DNA of 42,146 nucleotides, taken from assembly GCA_903857665.1 (NCBI GenBank), contig CAIOFV010000135.1:1-42146 (forward strand). Direction: 5' to 3'. Below the pieces are notes generated by a model. That model saw only the letters and a program-made list of their open reading frames with translations. It searched no databases and was not told where the DNA came from. Of this stretch, positions 25,422 to 33,828 are shown piece after piece (the stretch's first letter is position 1; every line of letters starts with the position of its first letter). Both the position numbers and the translations under genes were made by a program. This DNA comes from an uncultured Myxococcales bacterium. GTDB lineage: Bacteria; Myxococcota_A; UBA9042; DTJE01.

Positions 25422-26003
25422 CTATTTCCCGGACGATCCGACCTCGCCATGCCGGAAGCAGTGCACGAGGTGGTCGTTGACCATGCCGACGGCCTGCATG
25501 AAGGCGTAGCAGATCGTCGGGCCGCAGAAGCGGAAGCCGGCCTTCTTGAGGGCCTTGGACATGGCCACCGATTCGGGGGATTCGGGGGGCAGGTGGGACA
25601 GGTGCGTGAAGCGGTGGTCGATGGGCCGGCCATCGACGAAGCCCCACAGGAAGCCCGCGAACGAGGTGCCCGCGGCGGTCATGTCCAGGAACGCCTGGGC
25701 GTTGGACACGGCAGCCCGGACCTTGGCGCGGTTGCGGATGATGCCCGGATCCAGCAGCGCGGCCTGGATGCGGGCCTCGTCCCAGGCGGCCAGCCGCACC
25801 GGGTCGAAGCCTTCGAACACCCGCAGGAAGTGGTCGCGCCGGTGCAGGATGCTCTTCCACGACAGGCCCGCCTGGAACCCGTCCAGCACCAGTTTCCCGA
25901 ACAGCGCCCGGTCGTCTCGGACCACCACGCCCCATTCCGTGTCGTGGTAGGCGCGCATCTGCGGGTCGTCGCCGGGCCAGCCGCAGGTCGTGGTGTCGTT
26001 CAT
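25422..26003 (-). CDS. tag: DNA-3-methyladenine glycosylase I
   Basis: 193 residues. Tag removes 3-methyladenine from alkylated DNA. The N-terminal CGWPG carries the first zinc-ligand Cys, with AYHDTEWG supplying the first His. LDGFQAGLSWKSIL is the family core (Asp where E. coli has Glu, a common variation). GIIRNRAKVRAAVSNA is the nucleic-acid-binding helix, and GPTICYAFMQAVGMVNDHLVHCF ends with the C-terminal zinc ligands. Length matches the family (about 190). The ATG has GGAGG 4 bases upstream. It lies 46 bases after purL on the same strand. Confidence 0.95.
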   Translation of the reverse strand: MNDTTTCGWPGDDPQMRAYHDTEWGVVVRDDRALFGKLVLDGFQAGLSWKSILHRRDHFLRVFEGFDPVRLAAWDEARIQAALLDPGIIRNRAKVRAAVSNAQAFLDMTAAGTSFAGFLWGFVDGRPIDHRFTHLSHLPPESPESVAMSKALKKAGFRFCGPTICYAFMQAVGMVNDHLVHCFRHGEVGSSGK

Positions 26004-26049
26004 GGGACCTCCGAGGTTGCGATTCAATCGTCGGCGGTCGTCGATCGTT

Positions 26050-29000
26050 TCACGACCCTTCCCGCGACGAACAGGCGAACGCGTACGCGTTGCGGAACAT
26101 GCGCATCCAGGGGCCGGATTCGCCGGTGAACAGGTCGGCGGGACGGTAGGACATCTGGGCGGACCGGAACCCGCGCTCGGGGTGGGGCATCAGGATCAGC
26201 GCGCGGCCGTCCGCGGACGTGAAGCCGGTCAGGCCGCCTTCCGAGCCGTTGGGGTTCAGGGGATAGCGTTCCGTGGGCCGGCCGTGGTTGTCCACGAATC
26301 GCACGGACGCCAGTCCGGCGCCCACGATCGCCGCGCGATCCGCCGGCGCATCGAAGACCGCCAGTCCCTCGCCGTGGGCGACCGGGATCGGGATCCGGGA
26401 CCCGGCCATGCCCGCCAGCAGCACCGACGGCGACGGCAGGATTTCCACCGTCGCGAAGCGCGCCTCGAACTGCTCGCTGACATTGCGGTGGAACAGGGGC
26501 CAGTGGTCCGCGCCGGGGATGATCCCCTTCAACTGCGACACCATCTGGCAGCCGTTGCAGACGCCCAGCGTGAACGTGTCGGGGCGCGCGAAGAACGTCG
26601 CGAACATGTCCGCCAGGCGCGGGTTGTACAGGATGGAACGCGCCCAGCCGGACCCGGCGCCCAGCACGTCGCCGTAAGAGAACCCGCCGCACGCCACCAG
26701 GCCCGCGAAGTCCCGCAGGTCCACCCGGCCCGCGTGCAGGTCGGTCATGTGGACGTCCTGGGACTCGAAGCCGGCCAGCGCGAAGGCGGCCGCCATTTCG
26801 ACGTGGCCATTGACGCCCTGCTCGCGCAGGATCGCCACCCGCGGGGGCTTGGCGACGGCGCGCGCCGTCGGCACGAGGGGGACCTCGTCGGGCGCGTAGG
26901 TCAGCGCGAAGGTCATGCCGGGGTTGCCCGCTTCCAACGCATCCTCGTATTCCTGCCGCGCGCATTCCGGGTTGTCCCGCAGCGCCTGCATCCGGTGGGT
27001 CAGCGACGACCACAGGCGGCGGAAGTCCGGGATCTTGGCGTCGATGGCGGCCAGGCCGCCAACGGCGATGCGGACCTTCGTATCGGTTCGCGGCGTCCCG
27101 ATCACCCGCGACAGGTCGCCCAGGCCGCGGCGCGCCAGCGTCGCGAGGACCTCGTCCACGCACACCCGGGCCACCTGCAGCACCGCGCCCAGTTCTTCGG
27201 AGAACAGCGACGCCAGCGGGGCGCCCGGATCGCCCGCCAGGTCGGCGTCCAGGCCGCGCCCGCCCGCCATGGCCATTTCGGCCAGCGTCACCATCACGCC
27301 GCCGTCGGACCGGTCGTGGTAGGCCAGCACCAGCCCGCGGTTCACCAGGTCCTGCATCGCCGCGAAGAACGACGCGAACCGTTGCGGGTCGTCCAGGTCC
27401 GGCGCGTCGTCGCCGGCCTGGTTGTAGACCTGCGCCAGCGCGCTGCCGCCCAGCCGGTTCCTGCCGGCGCCCAGGTCCACCAGCACCAGCGAGGAATCGC
27501 CGGGCTTCAAGTCCGGCGACAGCGTCTTGCCCACGTCCCGCACCGGCGCGAACGCGCTGACGATCAGGCTGAGTGGCGCGGTCTGGCGGTGGGACCCGTC
27601 CCCGTTGGACTCCCACACGGTGCGCATCGACAGCGAGTCCTTGCCCACCGGGATCGACACGCCCAGTTTCGGGCACAGGTCCAGCCCCACCGCCGCGACC
27701 GTGTCGAACAGCTTCGCGTCTTCCCCCGGCTCGCCGCAGGCGCACATCCAGTTCGCCGACAGCTTGACGTTGCCGATGGGGCCCACGTCGGCGCCCGCCA
27801 GGTTGGTCAGTGCCTCGCCCACGGCCATGCGCCCCGAGGCCGGCGCGTCGATCACCGCGATGGGGGTGCGTTCGCCGGTGGCCATCGCCTCGCCGGTGGT
27901 CGCCTGGTAGCCCGTGATCGTCACGGCACAGTCGGACACGGGGATCTGGTACGGACCGGCCATCTGGTCGCGGTGCACCATGCCGGTCACGCTGCGGTCG
28001 GTGATAGTCACCAGGAAGGTCTTGTCGGATACGGCGGGCAACTGCAGCACCCGCGCCAGGGCAAGCGGCGGCGTGACGCCCGACAGGTCCAGCGGCGGCG
28101 GCCGCGTGGCGTCGCGGGCCACGTCGCGCAGCATCCGCGGCGGCTTGCCCAGCAGCACCTGGATGTCCATGTCGATCGGCCGATCGCCGAAGTGGGCGTC
28201 TTCCAGCACCAGCCGCCCGTCGCCGGAGGCCGTGCCGATGAACGCCACCGGGCAGCGCTCGCGGCGGCACAGGTCCTCGAAGCGCGGCCGGTCCTCGTTG
28301 GCGATGGCCAGCACGTAGCGCTCCTGGGACTCGCAGCACCAGATTTCCATCGGGCTCATGGACGGCTCTTCGTTCGGCACAGCCCGCAACTGGAACACCG
28401 CGCCGGTCTTTTCCACCAGCTCGGGGCAGCCGTTGGACAGCCCGCCCGCGCCGATGTCGTGGATGCTGAGGATCGGGTTGTCCGCGCCCATGGCCACGCA
28501 GGCGTCGATGACCTCCTGGCAGCGGCGCTCCATTTCGGCGTTGCCGCGCTGCACGGAATCGAAGTCCAGCGCCTCGTCGTTGCTGCCGGTGGCCATTGAC
28601 GACGCCGCGCCGCCGCCCAGGCCGATGCGCAGCGCCGGGCCGCCCAGTTGCACGATCCACGCGCCCGGGACCAGCGCCTTCTTGTGCACCTGGCCGCGGC
28701 GGATGTTGCCCATGCCGCCCGCCAGCATGATCGGCTTGTGGTAGCCGCGGTACCTGCCGGCGACCACTTCCTCGTAGGTCCGGAAGAAGCCGCACAGTTG
28801 CGGCCGGCCGAACTCGTTGCCGAACGCGGCACCGCCGATCGGCCCTTCCAGCATGATCGCCAACGGCGTGGCCAGCCTGCGCGGGTGTTCCGCGACCTCG
28901 CGTTCCCACGGCAGCAGGTGGCCCGGCAGGCGCAGGTTCGACACCATGAAGCCGCTCAGGCCCGCCTTGGTCTTGCTGCCCGTCCCGGTGGCCGCCTCGT

Positions 29001-29949
29001 CGCGGATTTCCCCGCCCACGCCGGTCGCGGCGCCGGGTGCCGGGGAGATGCCCGTGGGATGGTTGTGGGTTTCCACCTTCATGATCATGTCGACCTGGTC
29101 CGGCTGGAACGAGTACCGGTGCGTGGCCGGATCGACCTCGAACGCAACCGCGGGCACGCCCTCGATGACGCCCGAGTTGTCGCTGTAGGCCACCAGCGTG
29201 CCTTCGGGGTGGCACGCGTGGGTGTGCTTGATCATCTGGAACAGCGACTGCGACTGCGGCTGGCCGTCCACCTGCCAGGAGGCGTTGAAGATCTTGTGGC
29301 GGCAGTGCTCGGAATTGACCTGCCCGAACATCACCAGTTCCGTGTCGGTCGGGTTGCGGCCCGCCTGCGTGTAGGCGTCGCACAGGTACTGCATCTCGTC
29401 GTCGCTCAGGGCCAGGCCCATCGTGCGGTTCGCTTCCCCGATGGCGTCCAGCCCCCGGGCGGCGACGTCGAACACGCGCCCCGGCGCCGGCGGGCGGTGG
29501 GCGAAGAAGTCGGACAGGTCCTCGTACAGGCCTTCGGTCATGCGGTCGTGCAGCGCTTCCCCGGCACCACCCAGCGACGCCAACGCGACCTCGGCGCCGT
29601 TGGCGTCCAGCAGGTGCACGTGGATGCCGCGCTCGACCCGAATCACGTCGTTCAGGCCGCAGTTGTGGAAGATGTCGGTGGCCTTCGACGACCAGGGCGA
29701 AATGGTGCCCTTGCGCGGGGTCACGAAGAAGCCGCCGGCGCGGATCGTCGCGGTGCCGGCGTTCAGCAGCGCCCGGGTGCGGCGCTCGGGCTCGTCGTCC
29801 AGCGGACGCGCCAGGTCCAGCAGGTACACGAACGTCGCCTGGATCGTCGCGTTCGCCAGGGACGGCAGGCGAGCGGCCAGCGCGTGGGTCAACGACTCGA
29901 CACGAAAGGGCGAGAACGCCGACGCGCCCTCCAGCAGGAACGGTTTCAC
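26050..29949 (-). CDS. purL: Phosphoribosylformylglycinamidine synthase (single-chain PurL)
   Basis: 1299 residues, the fused large form (FGAM synthase plus glutaminase). It converts FGAR, glutamine and ATP to FGAM in purine synthesis. Visible marks are [12 protein letters not shown] in the synthase core, [21 protein letters not shown], the central [14 protein letters not shown], and the C-terminal amidotransferase motif GVCNGCQMV with nucleophile C1131 and a downstream HGEG segment. Many bacteria instead split this into PurL, PurQ and PurS; the fused type is usual in gammaproteobacteria and some deltaproteobacteria. ATG at 29955 has AGGAGG touching it, while GTG at 29949 has AGGAGG at the ideal 6-base distance, so GTG is chosen. 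Followed by tag. Confidence 0.97.
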   Translation of the reverse strand: MKPFLLEGASAFSPFRVESLTHALAARLPSLANATIQATFVYLLDLARPLDDEPERRTRALLNAGTATIRAGGFFVTPRKGTISPWSSKATDIFHNCGLNDVIRVERGIHVHLLDANGAEVALASLGGAGEALHDRMTEGLYEDLSDFFAHRPPAPGRVFDVAARGLDAIGEANRTMGLALSDDEMQYLCDAYTQAGRNPTDTELVMFGQVNSEHCRHKIFNASWQVDGQPQSQSLFQMIKHTHACHPEGTLVAYSDNSGVIEGVPAVAFEVDPATHRYSFQPDQVDMIMKVETHNHPTGISPAPGAATGVGGEIRDEAATGTGSKTKAGLSGFMVSNLRLPGHLLPWEREVAEHPRRLATPLAIMLEGPIGGAAFGNEFGRPQLCGFFRTYEEVVAGRYRGYHKPIMLAGGMGNIRRGQVHKKALVPGAWIVQLGGPALRIGLGGGAASSMATGSNDEALDFDSVQRGNAEMERRCQEVIDACVAMGADNPILSIHDIGAGGLSNGCPELVEKTGAVFQLRAVPNEEPSMSPMEIWCCESQERYVLAIANEDRPRFEDLCRRERCPVAFIGTASGDGRLVLEDAHFGDRPIDMDIQVLLGKPPRMLRDVARDATRPPPLDLSGVTPPLALARVLQLPAVSDKTFLVTITDRSVTGMVHRDQMAGPYQIPVSDCAVTITGYQATTGEAMATGERTPIAVIDAPASGRMAVGEALTNLAGADVGPIGNVKLSANWMCACGEPGEDAKLFDTVAAVGLDLCPKLGVSIPVGKDSLSMRTVWESNGDGSHRQTAPLSLIVSAFAPVRDVGKTLSPDLKPGDSSLVLVDLGAGRNRLGGSALAQVYNQAGDDAPDLDDPQRFASFFAAMQDLVNRGLVLAYHDRSDGGVMVTLAEMAMAGGRGLDADLAGDPGAPLASLFSEELGAVLQVARVCVDEVLATLARRGLGDLSRVIGTPRTDTKVRIAVGGLAAIDAKIPDFRRLWSSLTHRMQALRDNPECARQEYEDALEAGNPGMTFALTYAPDEVPLVPTARAVAKPPRVAILREQGVNGHVEMAAAFALAGFESQDVHMTDLHAGRVDLRDFAGLVACGGFSYGDVLGAGSGWARSILYNPRLADMFATFFARPDTFTLGVCNGCQMVSQLKGIIPGADHWPLFHRNVSEQFEARFATVEILPSPSVLLAGMAGSRIPIPVAHGEGLAVFDAPADRAAIVGAGLASVRFVDNHGRPTERYPLNPNGSEGGLTGFTSADGRALILMPHPERGFRSAQMSYRPADLFTGESGPWMRMFRNAYAFACSSREGS

Positions 29950-29995
29950 GATCATCCTCCTGAAGCCGGGATCGCCGCTCGTCGGGCGCGTGGAT

Positions 29996-30022
29996 TTTGT
30001 ACCTGCGCGCGGGAACAATCAA
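29996..30022 (-). promoter_or_regulatory. Possible purL promoter
   Basis: Minus strand: TTGATT (30022-30017), a 15-base spacer and TACAAA (30001-29996), the most AT-rich patch upstream of purL. The spacer is short; no PurR-like operator was recognised. Confidence 0.3.
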
Positions 30023-30170
30023 CTGGCTCCGGGCGATCCCGGCTTCCGTCAAGGGGCGCGACGACGCGCCTTCGCCAGGCCTGCCGGCGAGGTGGCGATG
30101 GGGCCTACCGTTGAACCGACAGCGGCTCGCGGTCGATGAGGATGGTCACACCTCTGCCCCCCCCCGTGAT

Positions 30171-30199
30171 TTGACATGCCTCAACGTGATCAGCATCCT
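30171..30199 (+). promoter_or_regulatory. Distal promoter upstream of the KGGVGR cassette
   Basis: Consensus TTGACA (30171-30176), a 17-base spacer and CATCCT (30194-30199), a weak -10. The cassette's first ATG is 155 bases further on. Confidence 0.3.
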
Positions 30200-30298
30200 A
30201 CGGAACCTCGATGCGGCGGACGGAACCAAGGGGGGGCGCCGGTCAGGATCGGCCCGGAGACATGGGCCTGGGCGACGCAAAGCCGCCCGGACCCATGG

Positions 30299-30327
30299 TT
30301 GACAGAACGGCCGAAAACAGTTTACCA
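30299..30327 (+). promoter_or_regulatory. Proximal promoter of the KGGVGR cassette
   Basis: Consensus TTGACA (30299-30304), a 17-base spacer and TTACCA (30322-30327), a weak -10 in an AT-rich patch. Predicted transcript start near 30334 leaves about 20 bases before ATG 30354. Confidence 0.4.
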
Positions 30328-30353
30328 ATCCGTCCACAGGTCGAGAGAGAACC

Positions 30354-31151
30354 ATGAGCCTGTACGATGATGCCAGGGGGGAGACGCCGGACCCCGCCGA
30401 ACACGACCAGTGGTGCGCCCTCTGCGCGGGCCATGGAACACCGGGTCACGGACCGACAGACGGCACCCGGATCATCGCCAATCTTCGTTCGGAAGAGCAC
30501 TTCTGCGGCCGATCCGGCGGCGCACCGTCGCCCGCGGCCTTCGGGGCATTCCTTCAAGACATCGTTGACGAAGCCAGGCGCCCTGCGGGAACCCTTGCTG
30601 AGGCCTACGACGCGGTTTGCCGAAGGCATGCTCTCTGTGGCGTCCCTCTCCCATCGAGGGTCCTTCCAGCGACTCTGTTCCGATACGTGACCTTTTATTG
30701 GCTTCGGAACATTGCGCTGGGGGGTGACCCCGCCATCGTGGACGAGGTGTCGTTCGACGAAAGCCTGTCGGATGATTGGGACGTGTGGAAGGCGGCTCTC
30801 GCGAGCGTCCAGTTCACGAGATCATCCGGCGAATCGGTGTTCGCTGCCGCGCCTGCCGAGGGCTCATGCCCTGCGGACGGCCGGCCCGCCGCTGAACTTC
30901 TGGCTGTCCTGGGCCTCAAGCCGGATCCGCCGTCGCGGTTCGAACTCCGGTATCCTTCCGCTGACGTCCCAGAACCACGGTTTCCGACGGTGGCAGACGC
31001 AGGCTGGTTCGCGTATTTCCGTCCTGCGGCGCCAGGGGCTACAATCGGTTGCACTTGGCACCGGGACAATGACGTGGCCGGCATCCCGGAGATCGTTCAC
31101 GGAACCCGGTCGTTGGCCTGCCTGACCCAGCGACCCAGGCGAATTGCATGA
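30354..31151 (+). CDS. Unknown protein, first gene of the KGGVGR cassette
   Basis: 265 residues, no signal peptide or membrane helix. The first hundred residues contain possible zinc ligands: C21, C24, H27 and H32, then H49 and C51, C89, H92 and C95. A helical middle follows (LFRYVTFYWLRN). The C-terminal block at about 208-252 (FPTVADAGWFAYF and GIPEIVHG) looks like a compact conserved module, but I cannot name it. ATG start with only a weak purine-rich GAGAGAG upstream. The stop overlaps the next start as ATGA (31148-31151), so translation is coupled. Base composition is lower in GC than the flanking purL and DUF362 genes. No function is assigned. Confidence 0.68.
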   Translation: MSLYDDARGETPDPAEHDQWCALCAGHGTPGHGPTDGTRIIANLRSEEHFCGRSGGAPSPAAFGAFLQDIVDEARRPAGTLAEAYDAVCRRHALCGVPLPSRVLPATLFRYVTFYWLRNIALGGDPAIVDEVSFDESLSDDWDVWKAALASVQFTRSSGESVFAAAPAEGSCPADGRPAAELLAVLGLKPDPPSRFELRYPSADVPEPRFPTVADAGWFAYFRPAAPGATIGCTWHRDNDVAGIPEIVHGTRSLACLTQRPRRIA

Positions 31152-32029
31152 GCACCAAGACCGACTCTTCAAGCCTTCTGGGCACCTGGCTGGAAGGACT
31201 TTCGCCCGATGCCGTCGAATCCTGGGTACAGGATCGGCTGGCGGGACGGGATGCGCGGTTCCCGATTCGCGAATCCGAGGAATCCCGGGGCGAGATCCTC
31301 CTGCGGCTGGCCGAAGGACGGGCCCTGAGCGACCCTTTGATCACGCGCCTCGCCGCGGTGATCGATCGCGCAACGATCGACCAGGTTACCCGGGCCGCGC
31401 CCGACCTGCGGGAGTTCAGTGAAACCCTGGCCCTGTATGGACGCTTTCCCGGAACCGGATGCGTCGGAGCCATCCGGTCGGTCATCGGTACGTCCCTATG
31501 GACCAGTGTGTACTGGACGGACCACGACCTCGACATCCGCGTGGTGAATGCCCTCGCCTGCAAGGCCTCCCGTGTCGATCGGGAGTTCTGGATGCACCTT
31601 GCCGGGCAGCCAAGGACCGGCGAGGCGGCGATTGCGGCCCTCCTGGCGGCGAATGGATGGGAAGCTGCGCTGGATGCCCTGGTCTCGAACCTGCATGTGT
31701 TCCGGGATCCCCCGCTTTCGGCCCGGCTCCCGCTCCGCCTGACACAGGTCTACCGGGCCAGCAGCGGCGCCCAGTTCTTCCAGCAGCGGTTGAACACGTT
31801 GAACCTGGCGCCGGCTGATCGGGACCTGTTGCAACCGACGCTGATGCGGTTTGGCGTGATGCTGGCCGCGCACGCCCCACCGCCCTCCCTCGCCCTCCTG
31901 ACCAGGGTGCTCGCCTTGGCGAACAACCTCCGCGCGGATCAGGTGGACCGGTTTGCCCGCGCCAGCCTGGTTCGCGCCTTGGCGGATTCCTCGTCCCTGA
32001 CCGAAGCCCGGGACCTGGAGGCCGCGTGA
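31148..32029 (+). CDS. Unknown helical protein, second gene of the KGGVGR cassette
   Basis: 293 residues, soluble, predicted mostly alpha-helical with repeated Leu/Ala/Arg-rich helices and a central Trp/Tyr-containing stretch (SLWTSVYW). No catalytic motif or known domain is recognised. Position between an unknown Cys/His protein and a STAND-like or ParA-like ATPase suggests an adaptor or effector-associated role, which is inference. It overlaps the gene before by 4 bases (ATGA) and the gene after by 4 bases (GTGA at 32026-32029), so all three proteins are likely made in fixed ratio. Confidence 0.7.
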   Translation: MSTKTDSSSLLGTWLEGLSPDAVESWVQDRLAGRDARFPIRESEESRGEILLRLAEGRALSDPLITRLAAVIDRATIDQVTRAAPDLREFSETLALYGRFPGTGCVGAIRSVIGTSLWTSVYWTDHDLDIRVVNALACKASRVDREFWMHLAGQPRTGEAAIAALLAANGWEAALDALVSNLHVFRDPPLSARLPLRLTQVYRASSGAQFFQQRLNTLNLAPADRDLLQPTLMRFGVMLAAHAPPPSLALLTRVLALANNLRADQVDRFARASLVRALADSSSLTEARDLEAA

Positions 32030-33747
32030 CCATGTCAGACCGCCCCGACGCCACGTTCGTGACCTTCCACTCCTTCAAGGGGGGCGTGGGCCGGACGCTG
32101 GCACTGTACAACGTGGGACTTCAACTCGCCGCCTGGGGACGGAGGGTCCTGCTGATCGATGCGGACCTGGAAGCCCCCGGACTGACCCTGTTCCTGCGCG
32201 ACCAGATCGATCCCGGCTGCCCCGGTTTCCTGGGGGCCTGGCAGAAGGTGGCGCGGCCGATTCGCATGGCGGTCGAAACCGGAGACTCCGCAGGGGTTCC
32301 CGCATTCACCGACCCGGCCGACCTGGCCCCCTTTCTTCAGTCGCTGAAGGTCCCCGAAGCGATCGTCCCGCTGGCCCCCGCGGCCACCTTGGATCTGATG
32401 CCCGCCGGTGTCTTCGTCGCGTCTCCCGAGCAGTATTCGAATGAACTCAACGCCCTTGACCTGGCCTTCCTGTACGACCGCCGGATCGCCCGGGCCGTCG
32501 CCCAGGTCTTCCGTGCATGGATCCGGACCCGACCCTACGACTACGTCCTGGTCGACTCGCGCACCGGCCTGAACCTGGTTGCCGAACTGTGCGTCGGGGA
32601 CCTGGCGGACGCGGTGGTCCTGCTGACAGGCCTGAACGAACAGAACCTGCTGGGCACCGAGTTCTTCTTGAAGCGCCTGGCGATCGACAAACTGCCTCCC
32701 GAGCGGAGGGAACTGGTCCTCACGCCCGTGCCGACAGGCGAGTTGGAACTGCGACGGATTCGGATCGAGCGGGTTTCCGGCCTCCTGGGCAGCATCACCG
32801 GCGGCAAGGAACCCCTCCAGATTCCCTACGACCCGCGACTGGCCCTGCTCGACGAACCGATGCTGGTCTACGAGCCGGAGGCCCAGATCAACGGGCCGTA
32901 TCGGAAGTTGTCGGATCGGGTCGCGCATTTCCGGGACGACGACCGCCAGTCCTTGATGGAACGCATCACCCGGACACGTCCCGACTCGCCCGCCCACCGA
33001 CTGGAGCGCGTGGAACTCCTGGAGCGCCTGGCTCCGCTCGAACCATCCTCGTGCGAAGGAATCCTGCGTGCCTTGACGACGATGGAAAAGGCGCAAACGC
33101 ATGACGACGACTCCTGGGTCTGGCGCGCCCATCACTTGCTGTCGAGGCTCCAGCCCGAGGACAGCGACGTCTTCTACAACTGGGGCGTGGATCTTTCCAT
33201 GAGTGCAAGGGCTCGGAAGGGGAAGGAAGCCGACAGGTTTTTCGAAGAAGCGTTCGAGAAATATTCCGAGGCCCTTCGCTTCAAGCCCGACAAGCACGAG
33301 GCTCTGAACAATTGGGGCTGCGCCCTTTCAGATCAGGCGAAGACGCGAAGCGGGGAAGAGGCCGATGGGCTCTTTGGCGAAGCTCGCGAGAAATTCGCGG
33401 AGGCCCTCCGCGTCAAGCCCGACAAGCACGGGGCGCTCTACAACTGGGGCACAGCCTACCTGGATCAAGCCAGGACGCGGAGCGGGGAAGAGGCCGACAG
33501 ACTCCTGCGCGAGGCCGAACAACGTCTCGGCGAGGCCGAGGAACTTTCACCGGGTTCAAGCAGCTACAATCTTGCCTGCGTTTGCGCCCTTTCCGGCAGG
33601 CCCGCCGATGCCCAGAGGTGGCTCGAAACCGCCCTGAAGCATGGCGACCTTCCCGACGATAGCCATATCGAGACTGATACCGACCTCGACTCCGTGCGCA
33701 AGGAACCCTGGTTCGAGGCCTTGCTGGAAACCCGCCGCAAGAAGTAG
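32026..33747 (+). CDS. KGGVGR-variant ParA/MinD-like ATPase with C-terminal long TPRs
   Basis: 573 residues. Residues 11-300 form a deviant-Walker ATPase: SFKGGVGRT at 16-24 keeps the signature Lys18 but has Arg23 where ParA/MinD have the P-loop Lys, followed by VLLIDADLEAPGL and a DYVLVDSRTG Walker B. This KGGVGR variant is a known annotation class often found beside TPR, NTPase and effector-domain proteins. From residue 383 there are three TPR-like repeats of exactly 44 residues (start FYNWG, LNNWG, LYNWG), longer than the usual 34, then a YNLACVCALSGR end-of-array cap. GTG 32026 overlaps the previous stop, with GGAGG 4 bases upstream; ATG 32032 is the alternative. Probable switch or scaffold ATPase of the cassette. 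Confidence 0.85.
   Translation: MTMSDRPDATFVTFHSFKGGVGRTLALYNVGLQLAAWGRRVLLIDADLEAPGLTLFLRDQIDPGCPGFLGAWQKVARPIRMAVETGDSAGVPAFTDPADLAPFLQSLKVPEAIVPLAPAATLDLMPAGVFVASPEQYSNELNALDLAFLYDRRIARAVAQVFRAWIRTRPYDYVLVDSRTGLNLVAELCVGDLADAVVLLTGLNEQNLLGTEFFLKRLAIDKLPPERRELVLTPVPTGELELRRIRIERVSGLLGSITGGKEPLQIPYDPRLALLDEPMLVYEPEAQINGPYRKLSDRVAHFRDDDRQSLMERITRTRPDSPAHRLERVELLERLAPLEPSSCEGILRALTTMEKAQTHDDDSWVWRAHHLLSRLQPEDSDVFYNWGVDLSMSARARKGKEADRFFEEAFEKYSEALRFKPDKHEALNNWGCALSDQAKTRSGEEADGLFGEAREKFAEALRVKPDKHGALYNWGTAYLDQARTRSGEEADRLLREAEQRLGEAEELSPGSSSYNLACVCALSGRPADAQRWLETALKHGDLPDDSHIETDTDLDSVRKEPWFEALLETRRKK
33172..33567. repeat. 132-bp coding repeats (44-residue TPR units)
   Basis: Units begin at 33172, 33304 and 33436, spaced exactly 132 bases, with a more diverged third unit. 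The second and third share long identical runs around AAGCCCGACAAGCACG and GCGGGGAAGAGGCCGA, indicating recent duplication of TPR units. Confidence 0.8.
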
Positions 33748-33760
33748 TTCCCCAACCCGG

Positions 33761-33785
33761 CGTCGATGCATCGGATGGATCGACG
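33761..33785. terminator. Hairpin downstream of the KGGVGR cassette
   Basis: CGTCGAT (33761-33767) pairs with ATCGACG (33779-33785); an inner CAT/ATG extends the stem past one mismatch to about ten pairs around a CGG loop. It lies 14 bases after the cassette's stop. No T-run follows. Confidence 0.45.
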
Positions 33786-33798
33786 GGCGTCGTCCCCC

Positions 33799-33822
33799 GG
33801 CGGGCCGGGTGCGGCGCCCGCC
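33799..33822. terminator. GC-rich hairpin between convergent genes
   Basis: GGCGGGC (33799-33805) pairs perfectly with GCCCGCC (33816-33822) over a 10-base loop, immediately before the end of the convergent DUF362 gene. It may terminate transcription from both sides; there is no T-run. Confidence 0.45.
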
Positions 33823-33828
33823 GATTGG

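Larger units (their letters stand above)
29956..30353. other. 398-bp intergenic region between purL and the KGGVGR cassette
   Basis: A gene-free divergent region. It contains a possible minus-strand purL promoter (29996-30022) and two plus-strand TTGACA boxes (30171 and 30299). A run of nine Cs lies at about 30157-30165 and seven Gs at about 30230-30236. I found no open frame with codon bias, tRNA, riboswitch or clear operator palindrome. It is the longest gene-free stretch after the repeats at the start of the window. Confidence 0.8.

Noticed and set aside
26024..30052. A 1342-residue minus-strand frame overlapping purL
   Set aside because: It is the neighbouring frame of purL; only the other frame carries PurL motifs and the correct length.
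29996..30354. Possible tRNA, riboswitch or PurR operator in the purL-cassette gap
   Set aside because: No cloverleaf, conserved purine-aptamer core or PurR-type palindrome could be recognised.
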